A stretch of DNA of 64,000 nucleotides from the NCBI RefSeq assembly GCF_000301075.1, contig NZ_JH932293.1:1461673-1525672 (forward strand), in the 5' to 3' direction. Made by a program: the position numbers and the translations under genes. The DNA is from Bergeyella zoohelcum ATCC 43767 (GTDB taxonomy: Bacteria; Bacteroidota; Bacteroidia; Flavobacteriales; Weeksellaceae). The first letter of the stretch is position 1. Every line of letters begins with the position of its first letter. The notes beneath the pieces are model-generated. The model searched no databases, was not told the origin of the DNA, and saw nothing but the letters and a program-made list of their open reading frames with translations. Below, piece by piece: positions 27,249 to 36,299 of the stretch.

Positions 27249-27992
27249 ATGGAGAATTTAGCACAATATTTAGACTCTACCTACTTGAAATTACCCGAAC
27301 AAGCAGAAATTAGCTCAGAAGAGACGGAAAAAATCGTATTCAATTTAGTAGATGAAGCCATAGCCCATAACATTTTTGCGGTGATGATTCGTCCTCATTT
27401 CGTTTCAAAAGTAAAACAGTATCTTTCTGAAAAAAATAGTACCGTAAAAGTAGGAACCGTCATTGGTTTTCATCAAGGAACGGCTTCTCAATCAGAAAAA
27501 TTAAAAGAGGCTAAAAAAGCGATAGAAGATGGTGCGGATGAACTAGACTTTGTGATGAATTATGAAAAATTCCTCACAGAAGGATGGGAAGCAGTGAAAG
27601 AAGAAATGTTAGAATGTACTCAATTATGTATTGAAAATCAAAAAGTAGCAAAGTGGATTATAGAAATTGCTGCACTTACAGATACCCAAATTGCTGAAGT
27701 AACTAAAAATATAGCTACACTAGTAGAAGAGAACTTCCCTGAAAACACCTCAAAAGTATTCGTAAAATCTTCTACAGGTTTTTATGTAACTGAAAATGGA
27801 AAACCTAATGGTGCTACGGTAGAAGGAATCAAGATAATGCTGGCAAATGCTGGGCAACTTCCCGTAAAGGCGGCAGGAGGTGTGAGAAATGCAGAAGAAG
27901 CAAAAGTAATGATAGACCTAGGCGTGAAAAGAATAGGTACATCTGCTGCAAAAAGCATAGTAATAGGAGAAAATTCACTATCTAATTATTAA
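27249..27992 (+). CDS. deoC: Deoxyribose-phosphate aldolase
   Basis: 247 residues, class I TIM-barrel aldolase. The Schiff-base lysine is Lys173 in VFVKSSTGFYV, the general acid/base pair includes Asp in ADELDFVMNY and Lys in VKAAGGVRNAEEAKVM. It splits 2-deoxyribose-5-phosphate into glyceraldehyde-3-phosphate and acetaldehyde in deoxynucleoside breakdown. TACCTTTG at 27219-27226 is a likely -7 promoter element. The BON-domain gene begins within 20 bases downstream. Confidence 0.95.
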   Translation: MENLAQYLDSTYLKLPEQAEISSEETEKIVFNLVDEAIAHNIFAVMIRPHFVSKVKQYLSEKNSTVKVGTVIGFHQGTASQSEKLKEAKKAIEDGADELDFVMNYEKFLTEGWEAVKEEMLECTQLCIENQKVAKWIIEIAALTDTQIAEVTKNIATLVEENFPENTSKVFVKSSTGFYVTENGKPNGATVEGIKIMLANAGQLPVKAAGGVRNAEEAKVMIDLGVKRIGTSAAKSIVIGENSLSNY

Positions 27993-28008
27993 TTTAAAAA
28001 TGATTAAC

Positions 28009-28485
28009 ATGAAAAGATTAGTTTTATCACTTGCCATTTTGGGAGGAATATTTACCGCTTGCAATAATGGTATATCTGAAAAAGAACAAACTGCTAAGGC
28101 ATCAGAAATATTATCCGCATATCCTAATGCTACTGTAGAGGTAAAAGATGGCACAGCCCATGTTATGGGGACTTTCAGTTCTGAAGAGGAGAAAAAAACA
28201 GCACTTTCTGCCGTAGGAACAGTGGAGGGCGTAAAAGATGTAATGGATATGGCAGTAGTGTCTGCAGATGGAAAACCCGTAGAGAATATAGCTGATGCAA
28301 TGCACATCCATCACAATCAAGAGAAAGTAAAGACAGCATTAGAAAATTTTCCAAGTGTAAGCGTGGAAGTGATTAATAATGAGATTACTCTTACCGGAAA
28401 TGTATCTGCTACTCAAGAAAAAAGAATTAACGAGATTATTAAAGAATATAAGTTTCCTATTCATAATAATTTAGTAGTTAAATAA
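28009..28485 (+). CDS. BON-domain lipoprotein
   Basis: 158 residues from the ATG at 28009, which puts a lipoprotein signal at the start (LGGIFTAC, Cys18). Two BON-like repeats follow: about 28-88 (SEILSAYPNATVEVKDGTAHVMG ... VEGVKDVMDMAVV) and about 100-158 (KTALENFPSVSVEVINNEITLTG). BON domains bind membranes or cell-wall polymers in periplasmic proteins such as OsmY. Role here unknown; an envelope stress function is a guess. Probably cotranscribed with deoC, ending at a strong terminator. Confidence 0.85.
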   Translation: MKRLVLSLAILGGIFTACNNGISEKEQTAKASEILSAYPNATVEVKDGTAHVMGTFSSEEEKKTALSAVGTVEGVKDVMDMAVVSADGKPVENIADAMHIHHNQEKVKTALENFPSVSVEVINNEITLTGNVSATQEKRINEIIKEYKFPIHNNLVVK

Positions 28486-28504
28486 CAATCTATTATCAAA
28501 AGTG

Positions 28505-28530
28505 AAGGCTGCCTTGGGGGCAGCCTTTTT
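28505..28530 (+). terminator. Terminator after the BON-domain gene
   Basis: AAGGCTGCC and GGCAGCCTT form a GC-rich 9-bp stem followed by TTT. Confidence 0.85.
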
Positions 28531-28616
28531 ACATGAGTTAATACTGATATAATTTTTTGTGATAGAAACCTTGTAAAATCAATAAGTATAGGCTTCCGCT
28601 TACTACTAATAGTATT

Positions 28617-29045
28617 TTAGTTATTCACAAAAACATTTTGAAACTGAATAGAAGTTTTAGCTACTAGCTCTATTCCTTTTACGGTAGTAGTATTCACTAC
28701 CTTATCATTAACCAAAATAGAAACGGTCAATTCTGAATCTGCATTAACTCCCGTAGCCGTAGCAGACAAATGCACCGCCCCTTGCTGGGTATTTACTACA
28801 GTACCATTACTTGTCCATGAGGTGGTAGTAGGGGCTGTAGTGTAGTTACTCGTTTGGGCAGTACCGATTTGTGTAACAATCGCATTGATTCGGGTTCCTG
28901 CAGTGGCATTTACCTTAAAAACCACATTCACATCTTTGTATTCCACTTCTGCCTCATCTCTACAACTGCTTGTTAGCAAAGCAAGTGCGGTAAAAAAACT
29001 TAGGAAAAATGCCCATTTTCCGAATTGAATAGATTTTATTTTCAT
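28617..29045 (-). CDS. Small hypothetical lipoprotein
   Basis: 142 residues with a lipoprotein signal (LALLTSSC, Cys28) and a Thr/Val/Asn-rich, probably all-beta mature part (VEYKDVNVVFKVNATAGTRI, SELTVSILVNDKVVNTTTVKG). I recognise no family; the composition suggests an immunoglobulin-like surface or periplasmic fold. On the minus strand TATATTTG at 29068-29075 is a probable -7 promoter element. It is a single gene facing the BON-domain terminator. Confidence 0.7.
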   Translation of the reverse strand: MKIKSIQFGKWAFFLSFFTALALLTSSCRDEAEVEYKDVNVVFKVNATAGTRINAIVTQIGTAQTSNYTTAPTTTSWTSNGTVVNTQQGAVHLSATATGVNADSELTVSILVNDKVVNTTTVKGIELVAKTSIQFQNVFVNN

Positions 29046-29132
29046 GATGAAGTTATTTTTTAATTACCAAATATACTTATTTTTGCGATTCTAAAAGATG
29101 TTTTTTAAAAATATTTAATTTTTTTACATAAT

Positions 29133-29777
29133 ATGAGTTTATTTTATTCAGTACAAGCTCCCGAAACCATCACAGAAAATACTCGTGCCATATTTTATAT
29201 TCATGGCTATGGAAGCAATGAACAAGATTTACTAGCACTCACGCAAGATTTACCTAAAGATATACTACATGTTTCTTTCAGAGGTAGATTTCCTGTAGAG
29301 ATGAGCGGTGGCTATGCTTGGTATGATATTAATTTTAATCATCCCGAAGAATATTTCCACAAGGAACAAGCTGTAGAATCCCTCAACGCATTGCTGAATG
29401 CTTTTGTAGAAATTCAAAAGAAATACGGTATCAAAGACGGGAACATCAGTTTATGTGGATTCAGCCAAGGAGGAATTTTAGCGTATGCTTTAGCATTTAA
29501 AAATCCACACTTATTCTCTAAAATAGCATGTATGAGTGCCTATCCAGAGGAAAAATTACTTAATGATATTCCAAAAGATAGGAAAAAACTAAACCAACTC
29601 CGATTTTTTATTTCTCATGGTACCGATGACGCCATCATTCCTATAGAGTGGGGAAAAAAAGGAGCTGATTTACTCTATGACTTGAGCTGTTATTTCACCT
29701 TTAGAGAATATATGTTCGGGCATGGAATTAATCAGAAGAACTATATAGACCTCGTTGAATTTTTATCTAATGCCTAA
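29133..29777 (+). CDS. Alpha/beta hydrolase, phospholipase/carboxylesterase family
   Basis: 214 residues, the size of the Abhydrolase_2 esterases. Oxyanion region FYIHGYGSNEQDLLALTQDL, nucleophile Ser111 in LCGFSQGGI, acid Asp166 in SHGTDDAIIP and base His197 in MFGHGI form the triad. No signal peptide, so cytoplasmic. Relatives hydrolyse short acyl esters or lysophospholipids; the natural substrate is unknown. Single gene ending in a strong hairpin shared with the convergent membrane protein. Confidence 0.92.
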   Translation: MSLFYSVQAPETITENTRAIFYIHGYGSNEQDLLALTQDLPKDILHVSFRGRFPVEMSGGYAWYDINFNHPEEYFHKEQAVESLNALLNAFVEIQKKYGIKDGNISLCGFSQGGILAYALAFKNPHLFSKIACMSAYPEEKLLNDIPKDRKKLNQLRFFISHGTDDAIIPIEWGKKGADLLYDLSCYFTFREYMFGHGINQKNYIDLVEFLSNA

Positions 29778-29795
29778 AATTTCTATTCTCAATAA

Positions 29796-29830
29796 AAAAG
29801 CTACCTCAATAAGGTAGCTTTTATTTTTTT
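29796..29830. terminator. Bidirectional terminator between convergent genes
   Basis: AAAAGCTACCT and AGGTAGCTTTT form an 11-bp perfect stem with loop CAATA and T/A tracts on both sides. Confidence 0.85.
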
Positions 29831-30170
29831 AATCATCACTCACAATGCCTTGAATGATGGAAGTAATTACAGAGAGACATATACTGAATATCAATGCCCA
29901 CCAAAATCCATCAATTTGCATTCCATTAATAAAGCGTTCTGCGATAAGAACTACTACTGCGTTAATCACCAATGAAAAAAGCCCGAGAGTCATCAGATTA
30001 AAGGGAAGTCCAATGATTTTGAGTATAGGCTTCACCGTAACATTAAGAAAGGATAAAAAGATGGCAAATGCCAATGCTGTGGCAAAAGCATCAAAGTGAA
30101 TACCTTCTAAAAAATGCCCGAGTAACATGGCTACTACTGCGGTAATAATCAGTTTAATAATGAGTTTCAT
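29829..30170 (-). CDS. Phage-holin-4-type membrane protein (PF04020)
   Basis: 113 residues with four hydrophobic helices and the family motif FLSFLNVTVKPILKIIGLPFNLMTLGLFSLVINA. Despite the family name, these proteins are widespread in chromosomes, and no phage gene lies nearby. Role unknown, perhaps membrane organisation. It follows the DUF808 gene by 5 bases and is the last gene of a speB-DUF808-holin-like group. Confidence 0.88.
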   Translation of the reverse strand: MKLIIKLIITAVVAMLLGHFLEGIHFDAFATALAFAIFLSFLNVTVKPILKIIGLPFNLMTLGLFSLVINAVVVLIAERFINGMQIDGFWWALIFSICLSVITSIIQGIVSDD

Positions 30171-30175
30171 AGATT

Positions 30176-31015
30176 TTAGGCTTTTTTAAAGTAAGAGAAG
30201 ATTTTCTTTCCTAATAACATGATGAATAATACTGCAAATCCACCTACTAATCCTAAGATTGCTTCGGTAAGAATACCAGGTAACATCGGTAGGAAATGAT
30301 GGAAATAATCAATATTATGTACAAAAATTCCACCCGCTACCAATATCAGAGCCACTGTTCCTATTACGCTTAAAGAACGAATGATTATAGGCAGTGCATT
30401 AACTAAAAATTTTCCTAGTTTTCCTCGGAATCCTTCTTCTCCGTATTTTTTAATCATCATAAACCCAGCATCGTCCATTCTTACAATGAGTGCCACTATG
30501 CCATAAACCCCCACCGTAGCAATGATGGCCACAGTAGATACCGTCAGAATCTGGGTACTTAAACTTCGGTCTAATACGGTTCCTAAAGCAATGATAACAA
30601 TTTCTACAGATAGGATAAAATCTGTAGAAACTGCTGCTTTAATTTTATCTTTTTCACTTACCTCTACGGTAGGAGTTTCGTGCGTATCATTTCGATGAAA
30701 AAGGTAGTGCCAAATCTTTTCTGCTCCTTCATACGCCAAATAAAGTCCTCCCAAAACCAAAATGATTTTAATAAGTACAGGCAAAAAATAATTCAGCAAT
30801 AATGCCAATGGTACAATGATGAGTTTGTTAATGAACGAACCTTTGGTAATTGCCCAAAGTACAGGAATTTCTCTAGAGGAAACGAATCCCGTGGCTTTAT
30901 CAGCATTTACCGCCAAATCGTCCCCTAAAATTCCTGCTGTTTTCTTGGTTGCCAATGCCACATCATCCATCAGTACCGCAATATCATCTAATACTGCAAA
31001 AATTCCAGATGCCAT
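30176..31015 (-). CDS. DUF808 membrane protein (YedI-like)
   Basis: 279 residues. The opening MASGIFAVLDDIAVLMDDVA and the segment TKKTAGILGDDLAVNADKATG are characteristic of DUF808. Several hydrophobic helices follow (LIIVPLALLLNYFLPVLIKIILVLGGLYLAYEGAEKI). It is an inner-membrane protein of unknown function. Its start codon overlaps the speB stop by one base (TAATG), so expression is coupled to agmatinase. Confidence 0.9.
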   Translation of the reverse strand: MASGIFAVLDDIAVLMDDVALATKKTAGILGDDLAVNADKATGFVSSREIPVLWAITKGSFINKLIIVPLALLLNYFLPVLIKIILVLGGLYLAYEGAEKIWHYLFHRNDTHETPTVEVSEKDKIKAAVSTDFILSVEIVIIALGTVLDRSLSTQILTVSTVAIIATVGVYGIVALIVRMDDAGFMMIKKYGEEGFRGKLGKFLVNALPIIIRSLSVIGTVALILVAGGIFVHNIDYFHHFLPMLPGILTEAILGLVGGFAVLFIMLLGKKIFSYFKKA

Positions 31016-31872
31016 TATTTTTTATTGTTTAAATGATAATAAGCTAACATCTTGTAATACAATTTTGCTGCCAAAAATGCTGTAGGTTTAGCATAAGGGC
31101 TTCCCATAAGCTCTACAATGTCAAATGCTACTACATTACACTTTTCAAATACTTTTCTGAGTAATTCTAAAGTAGGGTACCACTGTAGTCCTCCCGGCTC
31201 TGGAGTTCCTGTAGAAGGAGCAATGGCAGGATCAAAAGCATCTAAATCAATGGTAATATATACATTCCCAGATAGCTTACTCAATACATCATCTATCCAA
31301 TTAGGATTAGAAGCAATGGTGTGTGCCCAGAAGCATTGCTCTTCATTTACATGTTCCATTTCAGATTCATCACAAGAACGAATACCTACCTGCACTAGAT
31401 TCAGTTGTTTAGAAGCCTCATACACAGCACAAGCATGGTTAGAAGTAGAACCGTGAAACTCTGGACGAAGATCTGTATGGGCATCCAATTGTAACACCGT
31501 GAGATCAGGGTATTTTTCACCCAAAGCTCGAATAGAACCGATGGATACTGAATGCTCTCCACCAAAAAGTGTAAATAGTTTGCCCTCATGCTGAATCATT
31601 TCCTTAGTTTTTTGATATACCGCTTCAGTCATCGCTTCGGGAGAAGAGTTTTCAGAAACTTCTCCTGCCATCCATACCCCTTCTAAATAAGGCTCTGTAC
31701 GAGTTTCGATATCAAACAATTCCATATTTTCAGAAGCATCTAAAAAAAGCTCTGGTCCTTGGTCTGCTCCTTTTCCCCAAGTAGAAGTACCATCATACGG
31801 CACTGTAACTAGCATTACTTTAGAAGTTTCAAGCTGTGCATTTTCTTCTGGAATACCTGCGTAAGTTCTCAT
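31015..31872 (-). CDS. speB: Agmatinase/arginase-family ureohydrolase
   Basis: 285 residues from the ATG at 31872 (MRTYAGIPEENAQ). The binuclear manganese site is built from FGGEHSVSIG, QLDAHTDLRPE and TIDLDAFDPAIAPSTGTPEPGG; DIVELMG closes the pocket. It should hydrolyse agmatine to putrescine and urea, although family members differ in substrate. In many Bacteroidota speB follows speA, but no arginine decarboxylase is adjacent here. TATATTTG on the minus strand at 31900-31907 is a likely -7 box. Confidence 0.92.
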   Translation of the reverse strand: MRTYAGIPEENAQLETSKVMLVTVPYDGTSTWGKGADQGPELFLDASENMELFDIETRTEPYLEGVWMAGEVSENSSPEAMTEAVYQKTKEMIQHEGKLFTLFGGEHSVSIGSIRALGEKYPDLTVLQLDAHTDLRPEFHGSTSNHACAVYEASKQLNLVQVGIRSCDESEMEHVNEEQCFWAHTIASNPNWIDDVLSKLSGNVYITIDLDAFDPAIAPSTGTPEPGGLQWYPTLELLRKVFEKCNVVAFDIVELMGSPYAKPTAFLAAKLYYKMLAYYHLNNKK

Positions 31873-31899
31873 ATTTATTTTACCAAATTTATTAAGGGG

Positions 31900-31907
31900 C
31901 AAATATA
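31900..31907 (-). promoter_or_regulatory. Probable -7 promoter element for speB
   Basis: TATATTTG on the minus strand, about 28 bases before the chosen start; a TTTTC lies 18 bases further up in the -33 position. Confidence 0.5.
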
Positions 31908-31961
31908 CTCAATTCGTCTTTAGCTGAAAACCTTGTCTCATTTTTTTGTCCTAATAGTTCA

Positions 31962-32004
31962 ATAAACTTCATCGTTTGAGGTACTTTGGCAAAGTGTTTT
32001 GACA
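31962..32004 (+). repeat. Repeat family R1, intergenic copy
   Basis: ATAAACTTCATCGTTT followed by GTACTTTGGCAAAGTGTTTT. The first 16 bases recur exactly at 50800-50815 and the GTACTTTGGCAAAG part recurs in the 19345-19382 hairpin. Confidence 0.65.
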
Positions 32005-32144
32005 GTATATAGAACTCAGGCAATTTAAGCAAAATAAAAATACAAACCATTATTGCCATTTAACAAATATTTAACGGTAAAGAAAAAGCACGCATTTGGT
32101 GGTTTTGGGGAATATTTGTACTTTCGACCTTCTAAATCAGTACT

Positions 32145-33149
32145 ATGTCAGAAACATATCAAGCGGAAGATATTCAAAACTTATCTGAACAAATTAAAGA
32201 ATTAAATACGCATTTTTCACTCCTTAGAAATCAAATTAATAGTGTAATTATTGGGCAAAATTATATGGTAGATAGGCTGTTAGTAGGCCTTTTAGGGAAT
32301 GGACATATCCTTTTAGAAGGAGTCCCTGGTCTTGCTAAAACCCTTGCCATAAAAACCCTTGCAGATGCAGTAGAAGGACAGTACTCCAGGATTCAATTTA
32401 CGCCCGATTTACTTCCCGCAGATGTGATAGGTACTCAAATTTATAATGTTAAAGAAAATGATTTTTCTATAAAAAAGGGACCTGTATTTGCTAATTTCGT
32501 TCTCGCGGATGAAATTAACAGAGCACCTTCTAAGGTTCAAGCTGCTCTTTTAGAAGCCATGCAAGAAAAACAAGTAACCATAGGTGATGAATCTTTCTCT
32601 TTACCTAAGCCTTTTCTTGTATTAGCCACTCAGAACCCCATTGATCAAGAAGGTACATATGTACTTCCCGAAGCACAGACCGATCGTTTTATGCTCAAGT
32701 GTAAGATAGATTATCCACAATATGAAGATGAGAGAAAAATAATGCGAATGGTTTCTACTTCAGATATACCTAGCATAAAAGCGGTAATAAACATAGATAT
32801 CATCAGCAAAGCGAAATCTCTTATTAATACAATTTATTTGGACGAAAAAATAGAAAAATATATTTTAGATATGGTTTTCGCAACCAGATTTCCTGAGCGT
32901 TACGGCCTGTCCGAACTAAAAAATTATCTTTCTTTTGGTGCATCGCCCAGAGCTTCTATTAATTTTTGTATTGCAGCAAGAGCCTACGCATTCCTGAAAG
33001 GTAGAGCTTTTGTAGTACCAGAAGATGTAAAAGAATTAGCTAAAGATGTACTAAGACATAGAGTAGGACTGAGTTTTGAAGCCGAAGCAGAAAACATAGA
33101 TGCGGATAAAATAGTAGATATGATTTTAAGCAAAATCCAAGCCCCCTAA
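32145..33149 (+). CDS. MoxR-family AAA+ ATPase
   Basis: 334 residues. Walker A GVPGLAKT (59-66), Walker B VLADEIN (119-125), sensor segment ATQNPIDQEGTY and arginine-finger region LPEAQTDRFMLKCKIDYP. MoxR ATPases act as chaperones for assembling metal- or cofactor-containing complexes, normally next to DUF58 and von Willebrand A genes. Those partners are absent; the next gene, 18 bases downstream, is a glycosyl hydrolase-like protein. Confidence 0.95.
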   Translation: MSETYQAEDIQNLSEQIKELNTHFSLLRNQINSVIIGQNYMVDRLLVGLLGNGHILLEGVPGLAKTLAIKTLADAVEGQYSRIQFTPDLLPADVIGTQIYNVKENDFSIKKGPVFANFVLADEINRAPSKVQAALLEAMQEKQVTIGDESFSLPKPFLVLATQNPIDQEGTYVLPEAQTDRFMLKCKIDYPQYEDERKIMRMVSTSDIPSIKAVINIDIISKAKSLINTIYLDEKIEKYILDMVFATRFPERYGLSELKNYLSFGASPRASINFCIAARAYAFLKGRAFVVPEDVKELAKDVLRHRVGLSFEAEAENIDADKIVDMILSKIQAP

Positions 33150-33167
33150 TCTGAAAAAATAAAAACA

Positions 33168-34868
33168 ATGAAATTAGTAAATATAAAACATACTTTTTTA
33201 TTAGGAAGCCTCGCATTTGGATTCATGCAATGTACTGTACATACCTCATCTTCCAAACCGAAAACTGCAACCACCAATAATAAAATTTCTACTCATACCC
33301 AACCGGTTAAGAAAAAAAATAATACCACCAATAAAGTGGTTAATCTACCTCCGAAATCTGCTGGAACTACACCTGTTAAGGAAAAAATAGCTAGTCGTTC
33401 CTCTACCAATAGCCTATCTATCCCTCCCAAAAATGAAGCGTACAAAACAGAAAATAATAAAAGAAACTCTGTACAGCTCCCTACCATAAAGAGAGAATTT
33501 AGAGCTGTATGGATTGCTTCTGTAGCAAATATCAATTGGCCTTCGAGAGGGAATTTTTCCACTGAGGGACAAAAATCTGAGGCTATAAAACTCCTCAATA
33601 TGTTACAAAAGGCGAATTTTAATGCCGTAATTTTTCAGATAAGACCTTCCGCAGATGCACTCTATAAAAGTAACCATGAACCTTGGTCTTATTTTCTTAC
33701 AGGAAAAACAGGCAAAGCACCATCGCCCTATTATGACCCTTTAGAGTTTTGGATAGAAGAAGCACATAAAAGGGGAATGGAAATTCATGTTTGGCTGAAT
33801 CCTTACAGAGCTCATCATACCGCAGCAGGAGCCGTTACAGGAGAAAGTATGGTGCATAAAATGGGGAATAAAATCGTTCGGTTAAAAAATGGAATGTACT
33901 GGATGGATCCTGCTGATGAAACAGTCCAAAACCATGTTTCTACCGTGGTAAAAGACATTGTTAAAAGGTATAATATAGATGCCATTCACATAGATGATTA
34001 TTTCTATCCCTACAAAGATTATAACGGTGGGGCAGACTTTCCTGACCACACCTCTTGGGCAAATTACCAAAAAAGAGGAGGAACGCTTTCTCGCCCGGAC
34101 TGGCGTAGAGCAAACATTAATCAGTTTATTAAAAGATTACATACAGAAATAAAAAGAGAAAAATCTTTCGTGAAGTTCGGGATTTCACCTTTTGGAATTT
34201 GGAAACCTGGCTATCCTGCAGGTATTAAGGGGTCTTCTCAGTACGATGAACTTTTTGCCGATGCAAAACTTTGGCTCAATGAAGGGTGGTGTGATTATTT
34301 TTCTCCGCAGTTGTACTGGAAAGATGGCGGTGCACAAAGTTTTTCTGAACTTCTAAAATGGTGGCAGCAAGAGAATTATAAACAAATTCATCTCTGGCCT
34401 GGTCTAAACACCGTAGCACTGAAAGGAGTGACAGACAGAACAGAGGAAATTTCTTCCCAAATAGAGCTTACGCGTACCATTGTCCCGAAAAGCCCTGGTG
34501 CCATCCATTACAGCATGGATGGACTGCTAAAAAGTCCTGCCATGTTACAAAAAGTGGCTCAAAAATATTCTGATGCGGCATTACCTCCGTTAAGCCCATG
34601 GATTCCCTCTATCCCGATGACTGCTCCAAAAATGAGTGTTCAGACCGCTGGAAATCAATATAAAGTATCATGGAATAAGAGTGATGATGCGTTCCGTTGG
34701 ATACTATTTGCACAGTATGGAACTCAGTGGGAATATATTATTCTTACCAAAAATGAAATTATGGCACATTATCCAAAGGAGAAAAATGGACAAGCATTAA
34801 AAGGTTTTGCCTTAAAAAAAATTAACCGATTGGCCGAGGAGTCAGAAGCTACATTTTGGATGCCATGA
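33168..34868 (+). CDS. GHL10 family glycosyl hydrolase-like protein
   Basis: 566 residues. An export signal with a possible lipidation site (LAFGFMQC, Cys22; Gln at -1 is unusual) leads into a Ser/Thr/Lys/Asn-rich linker (about 25-100). The GHL10 domain (PF02638, about 105-430) is marked by REFRAVWIASVANINWPSRG, EIHVWLNPYRAH, IDAIHIDDYFYPY and GISPFGIWKPGYPAG. A C-terminal FnIII-like module may cover 470-560. It is probably a surface or periplasmic glycan-acting enzyme, possibly on peptidoglycan. The stop overlaps the next start (ATGA). Confidence 0.87.
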   Translation: MKLVNIKHTFLLGSLAFGFMQCTVHTSSSKPKTATTNNKISTHTQPVKKKNNTTNKVVNLPPKSAGTTPVKEKIASRSSTNSLSIPPKNEAYKTENNKRNSVQLPTIKREFRAVWIASVANINWPSRGNFSTEGQKSEAIKLLNMLQKANFNAVIFQIRPSADALYKSNHEPWSYFLTGKTGKAPSPYYDPLEFWIEEAHKRGMEIHVWLNPYRAHHTAAGAVTGESMVHKMGNKIVRLKNGMYWMDPADETVQNHVSTVVKDIVKRYNIDAIHIDDYFYPYKDYNGGADFPDHTSWANYQKRGGTLSRPDWRRANINQFIKRLHTEIKREKSFVKFGISPFGIWKPGYPAGIKGSSQYDELFADAKLWLNEGWCDYFSPQLYWKDGGAQSFSELLKWWQQENYKQIHLWPGLNTVALKGVTDRTEEISSQIELTRTIVPKSPGAIHYSMDGLLKSPAMLQKVAQKYSDAALPPLSPWIPSIPMTAPKMSVQTAGNQYKVSWNKSDDAFRWILFAQYGTQWEYIILTKNEIMAHYPKEKNGQALKGFALKKINRLAEESEATFWMP

Positions 34869-35629
34869 TGAATTTTAATGAACTCAAAGACCTGCTAGAT
34901 GCCAAAGTAGAGCAGTACAATACACCTGATTTTATCCTCAATGACCCGATACAAATTCCGCATCGGTTTTCTGCGGTTCAAGATATAGAGATTTCCGCTT
35001 TCCTTACCGCTACTATCACTTGGGGAAATAGAAAAAGTATCATCAAATCAGCGGATAAAATGATGCAACTTTTGGGAGATGCTCCTTTTGAATTTGTTCA
35101 AAATCATACCGCAAAAGATTTAGATTTCATTGAGAAACAAACGGTTCATAGAACTTTTAAGGGAGAAGATTTAGTATTTTTCATTCATAGACTTCGTTTA
35201 TTGTATCAAGAGCAGCCCTCTTTAGAGCATTTCTTTTTACCTTTGGAACATGAAATCAATATGAAAGAAGCACTGCATCGGTTCAGACAAAAATTTTTGG
35301 GCGAAAATCCTCATAGAGCATTTAAACATGTGAGCTCTACCTATGCCAATGCACCTGCGAAACGACTGATGATGATGCTCCGGTGGTTAGTAAGAAGAGA
35401 CCATAAAGGGGTAGATTTAGGCATTTGGAAAAAAATTCCTACCGAAATACTTTCACTTCCATTGGATGTTCATGTAGGAAATTTGGCAAGAACTTATGGG
35501 CTTTTAACCAGAAAACAAAATGACTGGAAAGCGGTGGAAGAACTGGATTATATACTGAGAAAAATGGATGCAGTGGATCCTGCAAAATATGACTTCGCCC
35601 TCTTTGGAATGGGCATAAATGAGAAATAA
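34865..35629 (+). CDS. TIGR02757 family protein
   Basis: 254 residues from the ATG at 34865 that overlaps the previous stop; a second ATG follows directly. The sequence fits the TIGR02757/DUF2400 family: FILNDPIQIPHRFSAVQDIEI, FLTATITWGNRKSIIKSADKMM, MMMLRWLVRRDHKGVDLGIW, LPLDVHVGNLARTYGLL and the ending DFALFGMGI. The second half resembles the helix-hairpin-helix DNA-glycosylase-like fold, so a nucleic-acid role is possible, but nothing is established. Confidence 0.9.
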   Translation: MMNFNELKDLLDAKVEQYNTPDFILNDPIQIPHRFSAVQDIEISAFLTATITWGNRKSIIKSADKMMQLLGDAPFEFVQNHTAKDLDFIEKQTVHRTFKGEDLVFFIHRLRLLYQEQPSLEHFFLPLEHEINMKEALHRFRQKFLGENPHRAFKHVSSTYANAPAKRLMMMLRWLVRRDHKGVDLGIWKKIPTEILSLPLDVHVGNLARTYGLLTRKQNDWKAVEELDYILRKMDAVDPAKYDFALFGMGINEK

Positions 35630-35648
35630 TTTGAAAAACAATAATGAT

Positions 35649-36236
35649 ATGACATCAGCTGAAAAAGCACAAGAAAGCATTTCAAGATTAGAAAAAATAT
35701 GCAATAATATTATGTACTGGATGGGCTCCACACAATCGCTCATAGTACACACGCTTATTTTCATTTTGTCATTTTTACTTCCTGTTTTTAATATTGTGGA
35801 TTTTGACAAAATGCTCATGGTACTTACCAATGTACTTTCTCTAGAAGCAATTTATTTGGCCATCTTTATTCAAATGTCCGTAAATAAAAGTTCTGAGCAT
35901 ATTGAAGATCTTAGGGATGATGTAACTGAAATTCAAGAGGATATAGAGGATATTCAGGAAGATATTGAAGAGATTTCAGAGGACATCGAAGAAATTTCTG
36001 AAGATATTGAGGAAATCTCTGAAGATATTGAAGAAATTAATGAAGATATTGAAGATATTCAAGAAGATATTGAGGAAATCAACGAGGAAGAAGAAGACGA
36101 AGATCACAATGAAAGAGCAAAAACAGTAATGCTCAAAAGTAATGTCTATACCAATAAAAACGCCATCAAATCTCTTCAGGAGAAAATCCAAAAAATGGAA
36201 GAAGAGCTGAATAGACTGAGAAATAAAGAAGAATAA
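35649..36236 (+). CDS. Two-TM protein with seven-fold heptad-repeat coiled coil
   Basis: 195 residues from the ATG at 35649 (an ATG at 35619 would overlap the previous gene). Two membrane helices (about 30-48 and 55-77, ending EAIYLAIFIQMSVNKSS) resemble DUF1003. Seven nearly identical heptads of the type (Q/S/N)EDIE(E/D)I follow at 96-144, encoded by 21-base tandem units, then a strongly acidic patch and a second coiled coil. The product should be an inner-membrane protein with a long acidic cytoplasmic coiled coil. Function unknown. Confidence 0.75.
   Translation: MTSAEKAQESISRLEKICNNIMYWMGSTQSLIVHTLIFILSFLLPVFNIVDFDKMLMVLTNVLSLEAIYLAIFIQMSVNKSSEHIEDLRDDVTEIQEDIEDIQEDIEEISEDIEEISEDIEEISEDIEEINEDIEDIQEDIEEINEEEEDEDHNERAKTVMLKSNVYTNKNAIKSLQEKIQKMEEELNRLRNKEE
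35934..36080 (+). repeat. Seven tandem 21-bp units encoding heptads
   Basis: Units of the form CAAGAAGATATTGAGGAAAT plus C begin at 35934, 35955, 35976, 35997, 36018, 36039 and 36060. The units differ mainly at wobble positions. Confidence 0.9.
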
Positions 36237-36248
36237 CAAAACAAAAAA

Positions 36249-36284
36249 TAACCGCATTCAAGAATTAGAATGCGGTTATTTTTT
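36249..36284. terminator. Bidirectional terminator after infC and the coiled-coil gene
   Basis: TAACCGCATTC pairs with GAATGCGGTTA (11 bp, 8-base loop), with six T following on the plus strand and six A preceding it, giving a T-run in both directions. Confidence 0.9.
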
Positions 36285-36299
36285 ATATCAACAAAAAGA

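Noticed and set aside
29829-30170. Phage holin-like gene as evidence of a prophage
   Set aside because: The PF04020 family is common in chromosomes and no phage gene is near.
35934-36080. 21-bp tandem repeats as a CRISPR-like array
   Set aside because: Units are contiguous without spacers and encode in-frame heptads.
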